From the NCBI RefSeq assembly GCF_041260155.1, contig NC_091944.1:15821272-15885271 (forward strand): a DNA stretch of 64,000 nucleotides. The letters are read 5' to 3'. The stretch is from Ptychodera flava. Lineage: Eukaryota > Hemichordata > Enteropneusta > Ptychoderidae. Under the pieces are notes generated by a model that saw only the letters and a list, made by a program, of their open reading frames with translations, did not search any database and was not told the DNA's origin. Shown here in pieces: positions 12,968-32,995 of this stretch (its first letter is position 1; the number at the start of each line of letters is the position of its first letter). The position numbers and the translations under genes are program-made.

Positions 12968-13185
12968 AGGGAGAAAGTCGGCTATTTTTCATGACTTTTG
13001 TTTGATACGAGGCACTATTTATGTTGTTTGACATGTAGAAAGATACTGAATGAATGGGGACCATGCATATATTCGACCCCGGTTTTATATATGATAAATG
13101 AAACCATCGCGAGAAAGAATAACTGGTCATGACCATTTCTTTCACGCGCCGATGGTTTCATTTATCGTGTCTTAAACCGGGATTG
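12968..13185 (+). mobile_element. TTAA-type foldback MITE, family 3, truncated copy
   Basis: Starts AGGGAGAAAGTCGGC directly at the TTAA that closes the preceding MITE. It matches the complete foldback at 45846-46175, including the central palindrome (tggtcatgacca), but its right arm stops after 'cttaaaccgg'. Non-coding. Confidence 0.75.
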
Positions 13186-15160
13186 ACAATTCCTCCCTAC
13201 GTTTTCTCCTCGTTCATCCATACATGCGCTGAAATACCAAGCAATTCCTCGAAAACAGAGTGCATTGTTTCATGTATTGTTGCCTTCAACAAACAAATTC
13301 TGTTGCGGTGTGAAATAGAAGAAAATGACAGAAAAATGACATTCAAAAGTTGCAAAATTCCGTAATCATCTTGACCATATTTGTCCGCATTGAGAATAAT
13401 TATCCGATATTCTCGTTGTTTACGCAAAAGGGGCAACATTTTCGAGTGCAGTACGACGGTTTGCATTGAATTCCAGACATTCAAGCTAGTAGTGGGGAAC
13501 ATAGACTATAATAATATCCACTTTGTAAATGCATGTGTTGCCCGGTGGTTTTGTTTGAACAGTGTTCAAATACGCATTAATATCCCTTTGATAGACGTAT
13601 ATGTTTTCAAACCTACATTGTGTTGATAATGCTTCAAAAGTTACGCCGTCACATACCACAGAAATATTGCAAATAGCTTTCTAAAGCCAGGTAACAAATT
13701 TACTGACATACAGTACACAAAATGTCTTCCGTGCAAGTAAGGCACCGAATTTCTCCGAACAACATAGTTTGTCGTTGTGTTTGCAAGAAATGTCAAAACC
13801 ATGCTCTGGCGGCAATTTTTCAATGATATCAAAACGTTGTCTAGAATTCACCATTTTGTAAAAAACTAAGATATTAAATAATAACAATAACGGGAAACGC
13901 AATGGCGAACAGTTTGATACTCTCCAGTCCCGAGTCTGTGGTTTGTCTGCATTACCTGTCAAATTATCTGCCAAGTTTTCTTTAGATTGGATCTTCCCTC
14001 TCCTGGGACAAAGCCTGGTGCGAGTAACAAAACGGCTTTGGTGATATAGCCGGCCCTGTCGCGTGCACTGATATAGCCCGCTGCTGCGATCTCGCCCGGC
14101 ACGTACTGCACGTCGCTTCTTTGCGTACCGAATTGTCACCTGTCGAGAGTCTGATCTGAATCCCTTTTCCCGTCTGGTTGGCTGGGTACGTTGTGTCCCT
14201 TAGTAAGGGCGAATGCCCGTTGACACATAAACAAAGCAATCACAAAGCTATTATTGAAACGTTTCAAGGGATTACAATCACTATTGGCAATATTGAGAAA
14301 TTGAATTGCCTTTGTGTTCGGGTCGCATGCCAACTCAGCTCCGCGTGAAAATGATTCCGACACTCTTTTCTTCAAATAGTTTTTTATCACCTGGACTCCC
14401 CGTGATAATGTTACAGCATGAAATATGACTCTCTGCGGTACGCAAATGGGCAATCCCCGTATTGTGAAACGTCTGGGAAACCCAAAATTGCATACACAAA
14501 GCAAAAAATCAAGGGACGTCCGAAAAATTTATAATATCGAAATATTTACAGCAATGATGTCAACTTGGGAACTGCCCTTCTCTCGTGCAAACTTGTTCAA
14601 GGTACCTGGCTGAAAAATCTCTATTCGGTCTGCCTTCTCGATTGAACGGTCACCCTGTTGATCACACTGTTGTCAAGGCCTCTTCGTTGTCTCGAAAACT
14701 TCAATATATCAATTTCAATCCAAAGTATCAGAGGATTTCGCGGGTTTATTAAAATCTGCAAAGCTATATCATATATCTTAGCGAAAGACCGTCTAGCGTC
14801 TATGGCTATCAAGAGCATTATATGGCGAATTGGAACTGGTGTCTGGTGTCAAAGTCTATTGGCTCCGAACATCTTTTCCATTAATGCCTACTCGGACTTT
14901 TGGAGCGTGTATGACAGATCCTGGAAGATTTGAACAGATCCCTTTCGAAATTTCATTTCCATAAATTTATACCGGACAATTATGGCAATCAAAGTTTCAG
15001 TTTGGGCGGAGGTGGGGCTGGGCTCCTTGAATAGTGTTTGCATGTATTGATACTACAAACGAAAATCCATAGCAACGCGGAAATGGTAACAACCTGACCG
15101 GTGTGAGAGAAATACCTGTGACAGATAATGTATCGTTCGATGAAAGCCGCACCTGTCCGT
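13186..15160. other. intergenic, no gene recognised
   Basis: About 2 kb between the MITE pair and a tandem duplication. The longest open frame is 152 codons on the minus strand (13681-14139). I recognise no family in it, and I see no splice or start context that would support it, so it is not called. Confidence 0.4.
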
Positions 15161-15513
15161 GCAAAGCGTTTACACCTGTAATCAATGTCAGACAACCCCA
15201 GAGAGTTCAACTTGTGTTGGCTAAATAAATCTGAGTTGAGTAGGAACTCTTACTCGTGATAAGTGTTTTGCGCCTTTGGCATGATTGCTGGTAAACTAGT
15301 GGTAATTGTGCTTCAGATAAAACACCGCAAAGCGTTTACAGTAACCAAGGTCAGACAACCCTCGAGAGTTCAACTAATGTTAGCTAAAGAAATCTGAGAT
15401 ACTGATAACAAAGGTGTAATTGAGTAGGAACTCAGCGACTCGTTATGAGTGTTTTGCACCGTGGGCATGTCTTCTGGTAAACTAGTGGTAATTGTGCTTC
15501 AGATAAAAAACCG
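15161..15513 (+). repeat. local tandem duplication, 2 units of about 166-185 bp
   Basis: Both units start gcaaagcgtttaca (15161 and 15327) and end with 'ggtaaactagtggtaattgtgcttcagataaaa'-type sequence, shown here only by its landmarks. The units differ by substitutions and a short insertion in unit 2, so the duplication is not very recent. It lies in the 3' flank of SLC18B1-like copy A. Confidence 0.85.
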
Positions 15514-15716
15514 GACGAGAATTCGACAACTTTCGCAATTTTCTTGTCTGATTTTTTTTCACTCGCGTTTGCAACGGACAGACACACGTGATCGCAAACT
15601 GTCTGCAATAACTGACTAAACTGTTTGTGCAGGGAAGGATATAGAAGAGCTCATGAAACAATGAAAATAATAATCTGCTTGTGCGAAATTCGATTCTTTT
15701 ATATTTTTTTAATTTC

Positions 15717-15722
15717 TTTATT
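15717..15722 (-). promoter_or_regulatory. candidate polyadenylation signal (AATAAA) for copy A
   Basis: An AATAAA on the minus strand about 470 bp past the copy A stop codon. No closer canonical signal was noticed. In an AT-rich region a chance match is possible. Confidence 0.3.
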
Positions 15723-16188
15723 AAACTTCTAAAGCAAACTGACGTTTAAAGAAAGGAGTTCCAACGACATATTATTACAGGGCGCAAGAAATCGCCCACT
15801 TCTTGTCAACTTTTGTAGTTCAACACAAATCAGTGACCACGGTCTAGTTACACTTTCGCCCGTTTCTCTCATAAGACTGGTCAACTCGGCATTAAAAATA
15901 TAATTTACTGCAATATGAATGTCGGTAGAATTTGTTGACTATACTGGAATGGGAGGTACTCTGCTGAGACAATGATCTGATAGGAAAGATCAGTTCTTTG
16001 CAGCACGGGGTTTTCAATGGAAAATATTTATACGTATTATTGAGACCCATTTAAATCAAAGAAAATTTTGAGAAATCTTACATGACTTCGTTAGTTATTA
16101 CATTTGTTTGGCCTTAAAAATCTGCAATGCGAATGCACTGGAATCCCAAGGAAAGAGTTTCTTGTGTAGAACGTGAAAATTTTCATGG

Positions 16189-24507
<8,319 letters not shown>

Positions 24508-26396
24508 CGTTTGATTGTGTTGAAGGTTTTTCCAAATCCGTGCACACGGCTAAGCAGCATTTGACTCCTTGTGACAGTAACCAATTCCTTAACAAGTGCT
24601 GAGTGTTCAGCGTGTCACGGAACTCACGCAAATTCGCTTTCTACTCTTCATACACCTTCCCAGAATTTCTTCCGACAACGTCGTACAGACTCGAAAGCTA
24701 TATGTATTTTTTTCCTTATCAGTGAATATCTTACTCGAACGAAAACACCTCCCGGTCCTAGAGCGTTCCATTATGTCATTATGAACTTTGGATTCTCGAT
24801 GACAGCTCGTCGAGTTGAGGTTCCGATATCATTGAGTAGCCTTGGCTTCCAGAATTTTCAGGAGACAAATGTGCAATACTGCTTGGAAGTTTGCTTGAAG
24901 ACCTTTTAAGTCGTTAGTTCTCTTGCAAAGTCTTGAAAGGTGTTGTGAATGTCGGAACAGCCATGACGCTTGGCGTACGAGTGCGGAGAGTGCTGAGAGT
25001 GAAGGTCGCTGTATTGGCCTAATCACGGGATGTTGACTCTTGTCACGTTCAGTACCCATGTGGCACTCACACGCCAACTTCTGACAGGCACTGAATATAA
25101 CAACACGCCTCTAACCTTCAGGCTAAGCTGTGACAACAGGCTTTCGGTTCACAAAGACCTGTACACTCTGCATACTCTCGATGTTTTACAAAAATCTTTT
25201 GCGCGAACGTAACTTTAGGGTTTCAAGGAAAAACATCCACCGATCCAAATACTTAAATGTGAAAAACTGAATATACATCCCAATAATATTTGCATATTTG
25301 GAAGGAAAGATGTAAGACGACTATTATTCTTCTAAAAACTACCGACCACTCCCTCCTGGTTTTGCCGTCCCCATCGACAACGACAAGAGAGCTATCGAAT
25401 CATACTCTCTAGCCGCCAAAATGTCATTTTTAAATTGCCGCGAAGGTGAGAGTAGAATTTTCCCCGCCCGCTAGTGAGATTTCACGAGATTTCACGAGAA
25501 ATCAAAGCTGATTAAGCAATATGATTAATGCAATATTACTATTTAGAATATTCATTTTCGAATGTTAGTTAGCCATGACCTCATCGCGTATGTTGATTTA
25601 AATAGTATTGGCACTCCTTTTCCCGACCATTGTCCGTCCGCCCATCAGTCTTCTGTCAGCTGACACTGAGCTTATAAATATTGCCTGCCCGCCCACCTCG
25701 CCTGCGAACACTCTTTTTGCTGAAATAGCTTCAATTCATGTACATAGTAGTCGGGGAATCGGTCCAGCATTTCTAACTTTCATTTGCGTGATGCCAAACT
25801 GACATTGCATGCATCAAAATCATTGTTTTATGGACGCCTTTAACAAACTTTTATGACTTTTTTGTCAAATGTAATTCATGAAATCGCGATAGAACTAGTT
25901 GAGAAACGGAGGAAAAGTATGCGCCTCTGAGAGGTGGACTGAAAACCGGCTACTATTTATGCACAGAGTATATACAAATTGACTGGCTATGAGGGTAACA
26001 GTTGCTCGAGAGCCTAAAAGTCAAACCAAAACAGTTTGTTTCACGAGGCCGTATGCCGAGGGAAACAAACTGTTTTGGGCGGCTCTCAAGCCCACGAGAA
26101 AACAAACGTATGCTGCTTCATTTGTCAGACTCGTCTCGGTCGCAGACCACACCGCCATCTTCTTTTCGTGTTCTGGAATGTACGCATGCGTAAACGGCAC
26201 TTTCAAACTTCCCTCATCAATAATTTTTTCCGCATGTTAACCGGTTAACAATTTCGGAAATAGTCGACTGGTACCTTTCTCTTTGCATGTATCAGCGTCA
26301 AAATGATACCTACACGTGACCGTAAATCAACGAATAACGACAGAGAGTTTGGACATGGCATGTTACAATTCTTTCTAGACAGTAAAAAGTTCTTTC
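24508..26396. other. 5' flank of copy A; no gene recognised
   Basis: Contains a hairpin (arms about 26008-26043 and 26061-26087, sharing the aaaacagtttgttt core). Translation start of copy A is at 24507. No TATA box or further exon could be placed with confidence. Confidence 0.4.
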
Positions 26397-26400
26397 CATA

Positions 26401-27885
26401 AGGCTGCATTCACAAATACCTCGGGGGGGGGGGATTTACAAATTTACAACATGCCCGTGGGGATCTGAAAAAATTTGACATTGCAAAGGGGAGACTTGAA
26501 GATTTATTGAATATCAAATTCCTTTTCAAATACCTTCTGGTAGTTTCATTTCCTGCCATTTCCATTTTCAGCGCGCCCTTCGGGCGCATGTTTTAGGGTA
26601 TATTAAACAATTTATTGATCTAAGCAGCCACTTTAAGGCAAAAGATTTCGGTTGTCATGATTTCTACTTAACCCACCCTCCCCCGTTGTGCAAAAGGGCC
26701 TCCATAATGACTTATAATGACAACTTAACCTTTGAATAACAATTTGGGAGATAACTTATTTGATAACATTCTCCAATTGACAATACATGGTGTCTATAGG
26801 TCAGTGTCAAACATTCATGTCGCCGTATGTACATTTTTTGTTATTTTTGAGGACTTTGACAGAATACAAACTTTTAAGAATAGTGCATAGTGTTGTCAAT
26901 GACAACTTGAAGCTTCAGGTCAAACAACCTTTGAATAACAATTTGGGAACATATGTGCCATTCGTAGTTTCCGCAGTCATAGCATACAGTGTATAGTGAA
27001 TCAGCACTTTCAGTGAAATTCCAAAATCAAATTTCTTGCACACACATGCACTTGTAACCTCTTAAGTCTGATTAAGTACACTAATATAAACACACAGATT
27101 TACCGAGCTTTGTATTGTAATAAAATTATTCATAGTTTATTCATAGACTACAATGTATAGTGGGTCAACATTTCGGTGAAATTCCAAAATCAAATTTCTT
27201 ACACACACATGGACTTGTAACCATCCTAGTCTGATCAAGTATATTAATACCGATAATCAAGCGTACGTAAATACACAGATTTACCTAGTTTTGTACTGTA
27301 AAAATATTATTCATAGTTTCCTCATAGACTACAATGTATAGTGGATCAACATTTTCTGCGAAATTCCAAAATCAAATTTCTTGTACACACATACACATGT
27401 AAAGACCCCATGCTAATCAGTTACATTCATGTCAATAATCAAACGTCTATAGATGTACAGATATTGCTAGTTTTATATTTGAAAATACGCGTTTATAGTT
27501 TTCTTGTAGACTACAATGTATAGTGAATCAACATATTGACCAAATCCAAAATCATTTTTTTTTGTATATACATGCACTTTTTACCCGCAACTTCAAGCAA
27601 AGTACATTTACATGAATTACCGCAAACATTTAAATGTAGAGATAAAGCTTGCTTTTATCGGACAAATGTTAACAGTTTGCCCATAGACTCCATGTATTAT
27701 GATTCGACATTTTTGGACGAAGCACTATATCAGCCACATTTTGGGGGGAGGGGGACTTCAAAATTATAGCAAGTCAAGAGGGAGGACTTGAAGACATTCG
27801 AGTTTGTTGAGAGTACTAATGTTCGAAAACACCTGAGAGCTTTTTTGGGAATCCCCCCTTCCAGAGGTGTTTGTGAATGCAACCT
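26401..27885. mobile_element. TIR element with a central ~180-bp tandem satellite
   Basis: Terminal inverted repeats of about 22 bp: AGGCTGCATTCACAAATACCTC at 26401-26422 and its near complement at 27864-27885 (two differences). G-rich tracts lie just inside both ends. Between them is an array of diverged tandem units marked by 'caatgtatag' at 26987 (variant), 27151, 27332, 27514 and 27691 (variant), a period of about 164-182 bp. There is no coding potential. The layout recalls non-autonomous elements carrying core satellite repeats (such as bivalve pearl or Helentron types), but those lack such TIRs, so the class is open. No clear target duplication was found. Confidence 0.65.
26930..27720 (+). 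repeat. tandem satellite, about 4.5 units of ~180 bp
   Basis: Each unit carries the ordered landmarks 'cacacacatgcacttgtaa', 'cacagatttacc', 'attattcatagttt' and 'gactacaatgtatagtg'. Conservation falls in the last unit. The array is internal to the TIR element at 26401-27885. Confidence 0.85.
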
Positions 27886-27947
27886 AAGGTAAAATGTCTC
27901 AGAATTTCTCTCAACCAAAGAGAGGCTGTTTTGTTTTGTTTTTCTTG

Positions 27948-29937
27948 AGTTAACCGTCATCATCGATATGAGTAACTCGAGAACGACAAATGACATTCTT
28001 TATACTTTTTGTCGGTTCAATATACAATTTATCAAGCATTTCCATTTACCAACACAGTGACACATTAAAGACGTTTGCGTCTACCTCTGGGTCATGTTCT
28101 CAATTTACTTAAAACAACCTTACGAACTGGACAGTAAAAGTCATATGGACAAAGCATCAAGCCGTAAGCTTCACTGACTGGCCACCACAGTATTGATAAT
28201 ATTTACATAAATTGCACAGCCTGCTTTTTGAAAACCAATGCCTCTTACAGAGGAAATATAATTCGTAAACACCAAAAAAAACTAAAACAATGGTTTTCAA
28301 TAAAAGTAACCGTTTAAAAAAAAAGACATTTTATTATGAAAAATGTAATTGAAGCTGTTAATCAGTATACATATGTAGGTGTAGTTTTTACACCAAATGG
28401 AAAATTCAAGCAGAATCAGTTTACTCTTAAAAATAAAGCAATGAAAGTTTTATTCAGTATAAAAAAGTCAATTTTAAGCGAAATCTGGGCAACAAAAATT
28501 ACAAGTACTGATAATTATCTTGAAGGTCTGTGTATGTCTTATTAGAGATTTATCTTGGGAGTAAGTAAATCTACCCCACTTGAAGGGATAAGAGCAGAAT
28601 TGGGCAGATTCCCATTAAAGATCACCCTTTACATGTCTGTCATTAAATATTGGTGTAGGTTAAATAGTTAAATAGTTTGCCAGGAGAGCATATTCTGAAA
28701 AACGCGCTGCAAGAAAACATAGATATAAATTCTCCTTGGGCAAATTTTATTCTTTATAATATACGTTTTCAACTCCTTAAGAGTGACATCAAAAATTAAA
28801 AAGGAAGATATCAAGCGAGTATTTGAATACTTTGAGAGAGAATATACCAAATGATACAAGAAAAAATGGAGGTAGTAACAAATTGCGTACAAACTTAACT
28901 TTCAAGACTGGATTTTATTTTGAAAAATACCAAAATGATGTTTCAAATTTTACTCTTCGTAGAGCTTCATCGAAATTAGGATTGAGTGATCATAGTTTAA
29001 GTATTGAATTTGGTAGGAAAATTAAGCCAAAATTACCTTTGAAAGATAGACTTTGTCTCAGATGTGATAGCAACGAAATACATGATTAGTTTCATTTATT
29101 ATTCTCACGTAAAAAGTTTATCACTTGAACGAGTTTTATTGTTCCAGGAAAGTTGAATAGATTACTCCAATTTTCCAGTGTTACACAAAAGGAAACGGCC
29201 CTTAAAAGGGTTATGGAGTATAATTTTCTAGATCTTGCTATATCCTTGAAGAACACTGATTTATGCTAACCTTCCAGTAGCCTTCCCACTGTTAAACATT
29301 TTGTTTATTTTACAACTTGGATACTTTGTTTTGTCCTCTTGAGAGTGTTCATTTTTGTACTTTGTCCAATCTTGGAATGTACCATACCACACTTTTTGCT
29401 AGTGTGAGTTGAGTATAATGAAGATAAGATGATTTGTTTAACTGCGTAAAATAAAATCATATCTAATGACATACAAAGACAAGCTCGTAATTGTATCATC
29501 CAATGTGAATATTTACATTTCCCGGTGACCAGAGTCTCTCATTGATAATGTTGAGTTAGTTGACCGATCATTGCTAGTTCTGTCTCTTAGGCGGAGCATC
29601 TGTGCCGCCACTTCGCACAACATCCAATGACAGGCGAGCTATTCCCTAACGGCAGTCCTGTTATCAAGTTCCCCTAGCTTGCCAAGCGGGAATATGTCAG
29701 TTCCAGTTGTATCACTTGTTCAACGCTAACGTGATGATGTTCAAGAGTATGGCTTATTTTGACAAAAGGGGTGATCTCTCTTCCCCATCATAATTGATAG
29801 CAACCAAATCCTCAATCCCCCGTCTCCTCGTTGGTATTCTTCGCCTAGTGGGAGAAAATAAACAAGGTAACGCTATCGTAAGAAAAATCAACATGGCGTT
29901 TTAATCACCTTTCGCATTTAGCATTAAATTACCTTGT
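27948..29937. repeat. 3' flank segment of copy B, duplicated at copy C
   Basis: This flank aligns with 56735-58200, downstream of copy C. Shared stretches include 'tgacattctttatactttttgtcggttca', described here by landmark, 'cttacgaactggacagtaaaagtcat', and the 'gtgatgatgttcaagagtatgg' block. The B version carries a LINE insertion (28272-29430); the C version carries a solo LTR. No gene was recognised inside. Confidence 0.8.
28272..29430 (+). mobile_element. degenerate LINE fragment (RT C-terminal half)
   Basis: Interrupted frames read NKSNRLKKKTFYY, then YTYVGVVFTPNGKFKQ, then LGVSKSTPLEGIRAELGRFP, then LRRASSKLGLSDHSLSIEFGR and CLRCDSNEIHD. These are the post-RT thumb and C-terminal knuckle of a non-LTR element, related to the one at 4740-6790. 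It has many stops and frameshifts. It is absent from the paralogous flank near 57065, so borders are set by comparison with that empty site. Confidence 0.75.
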
Positions 29938-29952
29938 GAAACTGTAAGATTG
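29938..29952 (+). repeat. target-site duplication, left copy (LINE in copy B exon 13)
   Basis: GAAACTGTAAGATTG. Its partner at 34514-34529 (GAAAACTGTAAGATTG) differs by one extra A. The two flank the 4.56-kb insert, and the unbroken site is seen in copy C exon 13. Confidence 0.75.
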
Positions 29953-31307
29953 GAAAGTGGTCAATAGAGTATTTACTGCACCTGTAAGTGAAAAGAAAAG
30001 TAAAAAGAAAATATCGAAGATATTCTTGATATAGGTAATTGACGATGGGAAAAACTTTATGAGTTAATAATTAAAATTTCTATTGACAGTAAAATAAGAT
30101 AATTTCAATTTTAAGTTTGTACATAATATTTTATATACAAAATCAAAAACTTCACAGGATGAATCCCCTAAAATTCCCAGATGAAACGTGCACTTTTGTC
30201 ATGATTTTCCAGAAACTCTTGAGCACCTCTTCTGCAAGTGTCAAACTATTATTTCACTTTGGAGACAGATATATATTGAATGGGGAAAGCCACTCAATTT
30301 GAACTCAATGCCAAGTAGAATATGTATGATTTTATCAGATCTAGATGAATTGAATGCGTGTACGCAGCGTCCAACCAATTTATTGAAAATTGAAAATTGA
30401 AATCACCTTCAAAATGCAATTTTCATTTGAATGAAATAACAACCAATTTTTAATATTCGTTTTTTCTGACAAAATTTTTATTTTACCGATTTTTTGGTAC
30501 GGTTTTCGCGGCCAATCAATTCTCAAAAATATTAAAATGCATTTTAGCACAAAAAGCGTTATTTTAATGATTGAAATATAATTTTATTTTCCATATTCAT
30601 CTTAATTGAAAATACCAATTGACAGACCAATTTTAATAAAGCTTCTGTTATTTGGTTATTAGTGAAACATAACTCTGTTTCGCCTTGTTCATATTTTGAA
30701 TCCGAAATGCAATTATCAGTTAAAACAAAATGAAATTTAATCTATTAATTCTATTTTATTTCTTAAATTTCAAAATCGCACGTGTTCTGGATTATTTTTA
30801 AGGACAGTTTCTGTTTTCATATTATAATTTGTATCCTAAAATGATGTTTTCATTTTCAACAAAACAAAAAAAATCATTACCAGTATCAAAATATTACCTA
30901 ATCTTAAATAAAAAAATAGTACTATTTTCAAGATTCGTAAATTTATTACGGGACATTGTACGTATTTGATGAAAAACGAAATGAAGAGAAAGGAAACTCT
31001 TTGAAATAAAATTCATGTCTTACCGATTAAGAGAAATTTGCAATTTACTTTGGTGCGTGCGAAAATTAGAAATTGAAAATTGAAAATTGTAAGTTTCAAC
31101 CTTTTCATTTTATGAAAATGGTCGAAAGACGACTCATTTGAATTGCTGTTCCCGGCCCTCTCGCGGCCAGTGGGTGAGCAGCATCAATGCGTACGAGACT
31201 TCCAGTTTCCGCAACGCACACTTGTTCCCGCGCTCACTGCATGTGCTGCGGAAGACTAGCCACCGAAGACGATATAAAGGAAATTGAGGGCAACTCTAAA
31301 CATTGGC

Positions 31308-31393
31308 CCTACGAGTATGGCGAGAGTGTCCGGCTTTGGCTACGCCGCCCCCACGGCGTAGCCAAAGCCGGACACTGTCGCCATACTCGTAGG
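31308..31393. repeat. long perfect-type palindrome, 40-bp arms
   Basis: Arms 31308-31347 and 31354-31393 match with one mismatch around a 6-nt loop (ccccca). They are centred on tacgccg/cggcgta and lie inside the 3.5-kb TIR element. Confidence 0.9.
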
Positions 31394-31668
31394 ACTACTC
31401 CACACATCGGCTCTACCAAGATTGTTTAGTATTATGTGGTGAATAAAAGGATCATTGCATTTATTTTGTGTGGAATATATGGCGAGACACCGGGTGAATC
31501 GGGGTAAGCCTAATTCACGTGCCACGTGCCGCGAGCCAGAAGTAGGTGAATTTTCACTCCAATTTAATTCATTGATTCATTTTCATGAACAAATCAACAT
31601 TCGGGCTTCAACGCCGCCTTCTAAATGCATGAACTGGGGACCAGCGAATGACCAGCGTGCATATGCAG

Positions 31669-32428
31669 AAAGGGACTCAAGAGAAATTATAGGGAGGGAG
31701 GCCAGTATTTTTCAAAATCACACTGCACGTAAATTTGAACATAAAAATTGATCAATCAAAATTCCGTACATTGATTTTGAAGACCATATGTTAAGGTTGC
31801 TATATTGCAAATATCTAGGTCCTATGGTGTCTATCGAACTGTGACTGGTATGGGCGTAAGCCTATTGACAGGTATCAATAAAAACGTTGCAAACAGGTTT
31901 ATTTTGTGGACAAGTCCACCATCCTGCCAACTTGTATCAATCAAAATGTTATCAAAACGCTGTATTTCGCACGCGTGCAAGTAAACCACAGTCCCACCAC
32001 AACACATAGGCTGCGGGCAGGCCTAACATGAACGCGATAGGCATACTCGTGTCAGGCCAGGTCAACATTGATTTTCGAAACACGATACAGTCTTGGCCAG
32101 TCTTGGTGTCCTAATCACGGGCAAAAGACGACTCTCACTTTATACCTCCATGCGTAAACAAATGTATTTCCAGTTAATCACTGTGACGCTTACTAGAGAC
32201 TCTGCATGTAGAGATGTCGAAATTGGTCAAACTCTAAAGACTTTATTCCATCTAATCAATTTCAATCTTCGACTTATGTTAGTTTGGCGCAACAAAGGTA
32301 GTGTTGAGATGGGTATTGTGGTGTTGCCTGAATATACTACGGGCATGTATAAACTAACGCAATTCCTAGATTCCGTATACTCTTTTTAATTAGGCCCTCC
32401 CTCCCTAAAATTTCTCACGAGTCCCTGG
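31669..32428. mobile_element. nested TIR-like unit
   Basis: Inverted ends about 32 bp long: 31669-31702 (gggactcaagag ... gggagggaggcc) against 32393-32428 (ggccctccctcc ... gagtccctgg). A further inverted pair lies outside it (ctaattcacgtgcc near 31510 and ggcacgtgaattag near 32436), so the hairpin may reach 31508-32450. The interior is unrecognised. Confidence 0.6.
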
Positions 32429-32794
32429 CACGCGGCACGTGAATTAGACCCTAGTCATGTAATCTGGGTTCCCGGTAAACCGGTTTGTTGATTGAGCAAT
32501 TCGTCTTAACGGTGTTTCGGAACCAAAAATGGGGTTCCTTCATCAGTCGCTCTCTTCTTTTGTATCCCCTCCGCTTGGTTGTGTGATGAAGTCATCTTCG
32601 TCCTCGAGGAGGAGAAGCCAGATTCGTTATTGAGAGAGTTCAGAGAGTTAGCCACTGTATTGACTGACTGTCATATTATAATTAACATGACCCAGCATTG
32701 ACCGGAGTTTCTAGACGCTTATAAGGATTTTTGTTTAAGGGCATATTTTGAGCGTTGCTAGTGCTCGTTAAGTTAACAGTATATGTTGTACTAA

Positions 32795-32995
32795 TCATTG
32801 GTCATTGTTCGGCGTGTGGCGTCGCTTAATTTCATGTATTTCACAAAATCTGCGCACTGATCTCTCGCTTAATCCTGACAGATTATGATCAGGAAACAAG
32901 TCTTTCAAAGTACATGCTATCTCGCGGTGTGTTTTACCTTCAAAAACAACCATTTGCCGCATAAACTCTTCAGAGACTAAGGAAGACAACTCCAT
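32795..32995 (-). pseudogene. transposase N-terminal fragment (HTH-like), probable remnant
   Basis: A 66-residue frame beginning MELSSLVSEEFMRQMVVFEG and continuing through THREIACTLKDLFP and LSERSVRRFCEIHEIKRR. The pattern (a short helix, then a likely helix-turn-helix ending in SVRRFC) resembles N-terminal DNA-binding regions of some animal DDE integrase/transposase-like proteins. This is from memory of the pattern, not a search. It starts right at the inner edge of the right inverted repeat and reads inward, as a transposase would. No catalytic domain follows, so the element is probably non-autonomous. Confidence 0.45.

Noticed and set aside
13681..14139. 152-codon minus-strand open frame
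   Set aside because: No recognised family, composition like chance, and no supporting splice or start context.
31187..31429. 80-codon frame with many Arg and Cys residues
   Set aside because: It runs through the 40-bp-arm palindrome, which explains its composition.
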